Shown here: piece after piece, positions 56,490 to 64,000 of the stretch
How positions within the stretch are numbered: position 1 is the stretch's first letter
Layout: the number at the start of each line of letters is the position of its first letter
From: Drosophila miranda
Lineage: Eukaryota; Arthropoda; Insecta; Diptera; Drosophilidae
Length of the DNA: 64,000 nt
Reading direction: 5' to 3'
Assembly: GCF_003369915.1 (NCBI RefSeq)
Contig: NC_046676.1
Location: 21,806,001-21,870,000 of the forward strand
Notes under the pieces: model-generated
The model's input: the letters and a program-made list of their open reading frames with translations, nothing else
Told to the model about the DNA's origin: nothing
Databases searched by the model: none
Translations under genes and position numbers: made by a program

Positions 56490-59400
56490 TGCATTGTAAA
56501 TATTTTCAAAACAATTCTCGTCTCAATCACGCACAAACACGCACTGACAGGCACGCACATGAAGCGAGAATTATGTAAGTATGTATGGGTCTTCGTCTTC
56601 GTTCTCCGAACTCCGGGCTGGGGTCGGGGCTCAGCTGACAGCTCCTCCTTATCGGAGGCAGAGCTGAAAACCATAGAGCTGCAACGTCACGTGCCCCACA
56701 GTGTACAGTTGTGTGGGCAGAGGAAGAACAGCACGAAAAGCAGTGAAAACGGAAAGATGATGCCATCTGCGGATCTGCGGATCGAAGAGCTCAAAGCAGA
56801 GCTTATCTTATCTCTTAGCGGGAGGAGAGATCACCCTCTGGGTTCTCCCTCCCGACTGTTTCAATGTCAAGTTCAGAGCTGACAAGAATTTCAGATCTTT
56901 GGTACTGAACGCTTCGATTATAAATATATTTAATGATATTTTCGGTTTCTATTTAGTCGATCGCACAGTTCCAAAAAGTTATAAACAAAAATAAACGACC
57001 TTGCGCCGCCCACCGAACAGATACTATATCTTCCATTGGAACGAATGGACACGGACACGAGGTCCATTTAGTTGGATGTATTTATTATTGTTTTCCTCAG
57101 CTATGCTATACATGATTTCATTGCTAATGTTTGAATGCCTATTCCATAGAGTTATTTATAGTCGGGGCCCGCTCCGATCCGCACGCGGCCAGTACGGTTG
57201 GGCCAGTGTTCTTGAGTTGAATGAATTCGTATGCAAGGCGGCATTGAGACATGTGGATACACACGCTACATGGGATTGGGGGTAAGATTTTCTATTTGCA
57301 TATAAAGATGTAGTGTAATGGTAGGCCCTGACTAAGAGACCAAAGAGGTTCGATTCGAAAGAGTTTAAAAGCGTGTGTATTAGTATCTAAGGATAATGCT
57401 TTGATTTGCATTGATATCCGAGGAGTACGATTAGGTCCGAGTAGCTTAGGTCTAAGATCAACCCCCTATTGGGGTAGAAGATAAAATAATAAGAGAATAT
57501 TTTGATCACTGTAACATAATACTCATTCTCAACCATTCGCAGAGTGCATTGCTTATCGTCGCCACTTGTTTTCATTGTCATTGCCACATCGCAATTCCCT
57601 AATTCCATCAATGCCAATTCCAGTGAAAACTTGTGGCCTTGTGAACACTATGAATGATATACATATACATATATACATATGTACAAACTACGGGTATATG
57701 GAAGTATGGTTGTATGCATTCTAGACGTACTATACTAGAGACAATTGAGTAGCGAGGTCCCGGATCCGAGCATTCTACTGCGACTTAGATTGCATAACAT
57801 TTGCAGTGATTCGGGGAACTACTGCGGGGAACACAAATATAATGAACCCGAGATGAACTCGAACCCCAACAACCGAGCAGAGCTTGAGCGAAGTGCGAAA
57901 TTTCCGTAATACTTTCCGTCCAGTATTGTTTTTAGGTAGCTGTGGCAGGCCTGCCTGCCTGTCATGTTCGGATTGGGACTGCGACTTATCAGGGCACCTG
58001 ATCATCGTGTTTGTCATATAATAAATTATTTTTGCGGGTTTTTTTCTCTGTTTTTGTTTTCGATTTCGTTTTTGCTATGGCGGCGAGTAATCCCAATTTT
58101 ACTTTTATTTGTTTCGTATTTGCATCAAAGCGAAAACTAATAAAAGTTTGGCTGTGTTTGGGCGGTGTGTTTTGCAAAAGATGCGCTCATATTTCATGTC
58201 ATAGTTCGCATTCATTTTTCACTTGACATAAAACTGCGTCTGGAGGGCTCCGGGCAAATGCAACGCAATTTGCATCACCATTCCGTCTTCCCCTCTCTTT
58301 CCTCTCTGTCCTCTCTGTATTTTTTATATTTTTCAATGTTTTATACCCTTTCAAAGATTATGTCGACTTTGAGTGGAGCGCAGGGGAATTGAGCATTCTC
58401 CGAACCCATTTTCCATACTACCTTCTGGACTTCCTGATTGTACGCTTGGTCCCTAGCTATTAAGGACATCTCGCTAGACTGCTAGAGGTAAGGGTATCTT
58501 AAGCTGCGACCATGAACGCTAGCCTCTGTGTCTTTTTTAATTTTTATTTTCGCATGTGGCAGAGTCTGAGAGTGCGAGCGCTGAGAGCGGGTGTGTGGCG
58601 TATAAAAGAAAATGATTTTGTGGCATAAATTAACGCCAAGAGGCACACGAAACACTATTAAAAAATACGGATCCACCACATGCCGTACGAGAGCACACTT
58701 GCCTTCCTGGCTGACTGCCTTCCTGGCTTGTTCCTGGCCAAAGGATGCGGCAAGTCAATGGCTTATAGAAAAAGCCAGGATATGCACTTGGTGGACGTGT
58801 GCACTGCTCGTTGTCATGGGGGCAGGAGTCGAGTGTGGCATGTGGAGAGCTGATGCCGCCAGCTCCGTGTACAGCTCCTCATGCAATTAATCCGTTTTTA
58901 CGGTCTCTCTCTCTCTCTCTACTTGGGGCCTCCTCTCCATCTACCTCTTCCGCTCATCCTTTTCCTGGAAAATGACTTTTTAAGTTAATTTCTTATATGC
59001 TCACCTTCATATACAATGTATGAAAGAGCGGGTGATCTCCCAACCACTCAGATTAATAGACATTCCAAGCTACCCTCAACTTCAACCTCTGCTTGCATCT
59101 CCATCCATCGGGCCATATTCGACCGGAAATTCAGCAAAGCTATCCACTGTCTGCCATTAAACATTGTATGGCTGAAATAATATCATTTATGCTTGTTGGC
59201 TTTGACCACCTGTGTCCCCCCAAGCCTCCCCCACCCCATCGTTAGCCACAAATTTCAATTATTTGAGTACCTTTTTTTGCAAGGCTCTTCAGACCAGTTT
59301 TTTCGGCAGGATCAACAGGTTTCTTGAGCGTGCTGCTTGTTGCCAAATATTTGGGTTAGTTAAACCCGATTTAATGGTGCGTACAATGTCAACAGACTTC

Positions 59401-62400
59401 AAAAAGATTGGTATATTATGTTAGTATGTTCAGTTATACGTTTCGAATGTGTAATCTATACATAGATTCTGTTGAGAGTATTTCATATATTTTCCATTAT
59501 TGTTTAAGATATACCTATTAAGCAAGTCTTTCGAGCACATCTTAATGCTACAAAGAGCACGGTAGGTACTTGAGTTTGGCCTCCCAACAATCTTCTGAAT
59601 TTGAAATTTGGATGCAAATTGATGTGCAAATGGCATAAAATTTAATTACTCAAAATCCTTTGACAAATACGAGTATGGGGGGAGGCAGCACACACCTCAG
59701 CCCCATTGTTGGAGCCCTTTCCCTTGGATAATGCCATTAGAAGCCAGAAAATGAAAGTTAAAATGAAAACGTTACCATGAGAGGTGCCCGACCCCCTCAA
59801 GGTGTTGTAAATGTCGTTCCCCCTTTTGATGTGCACGTTGCTATGTCGAACCGGAACAATAACATCAAATTCATGCGTAGCGTAGCCTCTCCTGTTCATC
59901 CTGGCTTTGGAATCCCCCCACAACCGGCAACCAATTTTGGTTATGATGTAGCCACACCAAAGTGCTGACCCGCGGGGCGCATCTTTGACGTGAGGCATTT
60001 CATTTTTTTTCCTGTGCATATAGCTCTGACTTCTAAGGGAATTACCGCAATTTCTTTAATTAAAAGTTCCATTTAAGCTGGCTGTTGCCAGGCTAGCAAA
60101 AGAAAAAGGATTGTGAAGTGCGGCGTCAGTCAGTTACGAGTCCTTGTTCAGAGTCGCAGATCCCGAGTCAGTCAGCCGTCTGTCAACAACAATTAAAACG
60201 GAAAGCAACAGCAACAAATTAAAAATTCATCTTCCGTATTCCCATCATTTCTTTGCCACACTTGCAACCCTTTTGCTTCCAGGGCTCTTGCTGTTTCTGG
60301 CATCCTTTTCTAGGTATTCCTGATGTGGTCCTTTTTTTCTAATTTGATTGGCGTTTCCTGGTACGTCGTTTCCGGTTTTTCTTTATCTACCACCTTCCGC
60401 TCGGCTCCTTGATTAGCTGCCACCAGGGGATGGGGTGGGGTGGTGTTCTCTTCGAGGTGGGAGTGGATAATTATTTTTTATTTCTCGCTGTTTGCTGAGG
60501 CTTCTTCCCATGCAACCCTTCCCGGATTCTCACCCTTCTTATTTTATAAGTGGCATCTTAATTGAAACCTAATTTTGTTTAGGGGTTTCCTTCATTTTTA
60601 CATCATTATATCCAGTACTTATATCTTACAAGGTATACTCTGTTTGTGCAAATTGATATGATAGTATATCTGACAAAAATCATTGCTACCTGTTAACTAT
60701 TTCCAATACATTGAGGAAAATGACTCTCTCTGGAGTTTTTTCGTCTATTTTTAAAACAATATAGAGGGGGGCTTCCATAGATTCCAATCCGAGGGTATTT
60801 TACAGTAGAAAGTATAGCCCTCGTTCCTGTTTTATTTCTCTTTTTTTGGAAAGGAATAGCCTCAGGTACGTGAAGTTTTCTTTTTCCCAAATCATCCAAT
60901 GGCCAGAAACAGATAATATCATATAATATCGTATACATCCTCCTTCCACCCATCATATCCGCTAACCACACCCACCCAAAGAGCCACTTTCTTCCTTTGA
61001 AACATTTCCCACTGACATGGGGGTTACAGTTATGGAGCAGGGAGCGATGGGTCCTGCAACTTTTTGGCTTTTGTTGTGTGCAAATAATTTGCAGCTCGTT
61101 CCTTGGCGTCATTAACAATGTAGAGGGGGGGGAGTGGTGAGGAAGAAACGGAAGGGGTAAGGAAGCAGAAGAAACTTTTATCTAATTAATGAAACTTCAA
61201 CGCAACGTCAAGCAGATCTCCCCGGTTTTGAAGAACCCCCAAACCAGAGCACCAGAAACCATCCAATCTTTGGCCACCCCCTTGATGTCGTATTGTTGAC
61301 AGTGACGATATGGCTCCAGAGCATTGCGGAGAGGCTACAGTGGGCCTTGGGTGGATGAAGATTAAGTCAGCGTATAGCATGGCGTATGATTGCTTTTGTG
61401 TAAACAACCAGGACCGAACGCACATGTACGCATTTATATATATACATATCTATGCTGAACCGTTTTTATGTCGTTCTGCGCTCTTCTTTTTCGCATTATC
61501 ACAATTTTTTCTCTACCGTTCCCAGCGTGGGGCCAAAAGTTTTTTAATTAGCAACAAAAAGTAAAGGGTTAAATATCGCGTCGAAAAGTTTCGGCAAGCT
61601 AACAATTAAGTTTCGGCAATGCCGCTGACACGCCTCCGCCACGGCGTGAGTGGCAGGCTGAAAGGGGGGCCGGAGTAGGATGCGACATGGAGCATGGGTA
61701 ATGGGGCAGGCGCAAGTGCAGATAATAAGTAATAAGCAACACTTACTCGCAATTAAGTTTCTCCCGCCCTTTACTGAGCTCTCCGGTGGCTCCTTCATTG
61801 TTGACTTTTTTCCGGGCTGTAATTACGCGTAATCGCAAAATTAATTCCTGCACATGACTGCACGGCGGACAGGACACGCCGCAGAGGGAGGGACGGATCC
61901 AGGAGCACTGCTCTGCTTTGTGGCAATAACCCGAAGCCATCTCAAGCAGTGTGGGGCCTGACCGTATCCATTCCTCTCAGCAAATGCATTACGAGTCCGC
62001 AGATAAGAGTCTCCGTAATATTCATGAGATTTGTTTTATGAAGTGCTAACAATGCGTAACGTAAAGATATAGCTACAACAATTACAACAACGGGGATAAG
62101 GAGACCCAAGTCCTGTGCAAGTCAGGCACCTTTCCCGCGACCGACTACCCGCCTCTCCCCTGTCTCCAGCTGTCCTTGTCTGCAGGGCCACAAAAGTTTT
62201 TTCGACTTTCTTTTGTGTTTCTTCAGATGCTCTTTTTGGGTAGGGTATACCACTTTTGTGGGAACTAATTGTGTAGGATTCTGAAGTTCGACCTCTCCCA
62301 TCCATACTTTTGCTTTACCCTCGAACTATCTCTAGCTCTTAGCAGCCAGATTTCATTTCCCTTGCGCCAGCTCCTTTTTCCCATCGAAACACCTACCCTA

Positions 62401-64000
62401 CCATTGAGTAACAACTGATTTTAGGGTAAGGCTTCTTCACTGTGGTCACTCCAAGGCTTTTTCTTTCACATCTTTTCACCTATTTTTCCTATTCCTATAC
62501 CTTACGCAAGTTATTTTTCTCTCCTTGCCTTCTGACTTTTCCTGGGCAATTTTTCACTTTCGCGAGATGGCAGCGCATTTTAATGAGCCACCAGACAAGC
62601 GGTCATCCAAGAGGAATCGCTGCAGGGAGCAGGACCAGGACACCATCCTGTCCATCCCGGTAATTTGTGTTGCATTTGCATTTTCATTGGTGCGATATGT
62701 TAATGACTTGCTTACTTTCGCCTCATCCGCTTCCATCTTGATGTTGTTCGAAACTTGAAACCGCTGCAAGTGTTGGCGTTGCTCTACTGAGGGGGGGTAT
62801 GTGGGCTAGAAACGAGAACATTGTAACGTTTTAATAGTTTAAAGAAGGAATAGTCGAAAGAATTTGTTTAGAACTATCATTTTTTGTTACTGAAACACGG
62901 GACAAAACGTTTTATGCAATTTCAAACTCCTTTTAAAAGGGAAGTTTACTTTGCTTTAATAATATACTGTTAGGATGGAAGGAATACCACTATCCCATCC
63001 CATTTTATTTACATACAATTCATTCATTTTCATTGCTACCCCTCATGCATCTTTCTTCTCACAATTCCTATAATAAAGAAACATTCTCATTCTATTTATA
63101 GGGTGTGCAATATTCTACCTTCTCCTCCTGAATTCATACCGAGAATTATTTTTGAATTTGTTGTACGATTGCGATTAGCATAGATATGCCAGCCAAGTCG
63201 GGCACAAAGTTCTCCTCTACCATAATTAGCAGAGTCATTTATCATTGTGCATGATGCCGATTTTTTTAAAATTTAAGTATATACATATGTACATATTTAA
63301 AGTTTAGCAAAATATCCAGCTTCGTTTCTGCTGTATTTCCCATTTCCAAAATGCGAATTGAATCCTTTTGGCTTGGCATAATTCACTTGAAATCTAATTT
63401 GTATATTTTGTCTAAGACACTCGACAAAATACAACATTTTTGTCAGTTATTCTCATGACTGAAAAAAAGTCCGATTTGAAGAAGTGTAAAAATTGGTAGA
63501 AAAATGTTTAACTTCGACCATAACGTGATCTAATCTGCCAACAGCCCACAACCTAATTTGTGTCTCGAGAGCACAGTACAAAAGGACCGTCGTCCAGTGT
63601 AATTCTTGAAAAATTTGCATTACATGGTTGAGATAATTTTTGAAATAACATTGTGTCTATGCATTGATGCACTTTGGTATTTATTTACAATGAATTTTTA
63701 ATGGATTTGCATTTGTGTTTGCGTTTTATTAAATAAACTTGTCGATTTTCCACAATCTATAAATGGACAGACGTGCATACTTGTACACAGAAACACGTAT
63801 GGAGATGTATGCCGTAGCAAATGTTAAATGAAGAGAAAAATTGCATTTAAAAGCCAAAAATTGGCAAAAGTCAGGTCATTTCCACATTTTCCCAATAAAA
63901 CAAAACTCAATTTGACGTAATGTCTGTCTCTGTATCTGTATCTGCATCTGTGTGTATGTGTGTGGGAAAAACATTAAAATAATTGTTTTAAAATCCTTTT
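56490..64000. other. Intergenic or intronic DNA, right flank
   Basis: No gene is supported with confidence. The composition resembles the left-hand intronic DNA: CT run near 58902-58920, G runs near 61126 and 62790, and AT-rich stretches near 63250-63310. One possible exon at 62567-62659 (31 codons from an ATG to a GTAATT donor) is discussed as a finding. A tRNA-like string near 57308-57352 does not fold as a tRNA. Confidence 0.4.

Noticed and set aside
57308..57362. tRNA-like string with AGTGTAATGGTA and GGTTCGATTCG
   Set aside because: Box A and Box B look-alikes are present, but no acceptor, anticodon or T stems pair and the length is wrong. At most it is a tRNA-derived scrap.
61743..61940. 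66-codon Cys-containing minus-strand frame ending near a GTAAGT
   Set aside because: Cys spacing matches no family I know and no partner exon was found. It is too weak to call.
1..64000. CRISPR arrays, bacterial operons, prophage or replication origins
   Set aside because: Spliceosomal introns, poly(A) signals and fly promoter motifs show a eukaryotic nuclear genome, and no direct-repeat/spacer array is present.

Overview
This is a eukaryotic window. Genes are split by short introns of about 60-250 nt with GT..AG ends, 5' UTRs are long, and most of the DNA is intronic or intergenic, with very heavy CA/CT/CAG microsatellite content. Protein similarity, housekeeping promoter motifs (YGGTCACACTR-type Motif 1 and the DRE TATCGATA) and repeat style point to Drosophila. 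A cyclophilin-B gene (CG2852-like) and an SLC35F5-like transporter (CG8195-like) are recognisable. I infer Muller element C and, less firmly, an obscura-group species, because of the microsatellite density and an AT-rich repeat family that resembles SGM/ISY/DINE-1-type elements in style.

Layout. (1) About 1-23.6 kb: the 5' part of a minus-strand gene with very large introns. Two coding exons (18719-20032 and 7275-8102) join in frame and encode 714 residues ending in a Cys-rich block that resembles the FAM155/NALF/NLF-1 family (NALCN channel partners). Its 3' exons lie off the left edge, and a GAGA-rich promoter candidate sits near 23.2-23.6 kb. (2) 23.6-30.4 kb: microsatellite-rich intergenic DNA with no supported gene. 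(3) 30.4-37.57 kb: two clusters of a diverged, head-to-tail AT-rich repeat carrying promoter-like sequence. They flank the six-exon SLC35F5-like gene and run up to the start codon of the cyclophilin-B gene (37570-38545). (4) 40.1-40.7 kb: an unrecognised two-exon minus-strand gene with a 9-residue repeat. (5) 41.2-44.2 kb: a tandem array of SLC25A35-like mitochondrial carriers with two intact genes and one decayed remnant. (6) 45.6-52.8 kb: two plus-strand genes for secreted-then-anchored single-pass membrane proteins whose cytoplasmic tails both carry PPSY motifs. (7) 53.2-54.8 kb: a mosaic containing a recent copy of a carrier 3' end, two small coding-looking pieces on the minus strand, and a remnant of the AT-rich repeat. 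(8) 55.6-56.3 kb: a three-exon gene for a small secreted Cys-rich protein. (9) 56.5-64 kb: no supported gene.

The genes do not form a pathway. The clearest unusual biology is structural. Two unrelated genes (SLC35F5-like and cyclophilin B) have homologous upstream sequence drawn from one repeat family. A tandem duplication of about 755 bp ends a few bases before the cyclophilin start codon, and carrier-gene fragments have been copied about 10 kb away next to other gene pieces.
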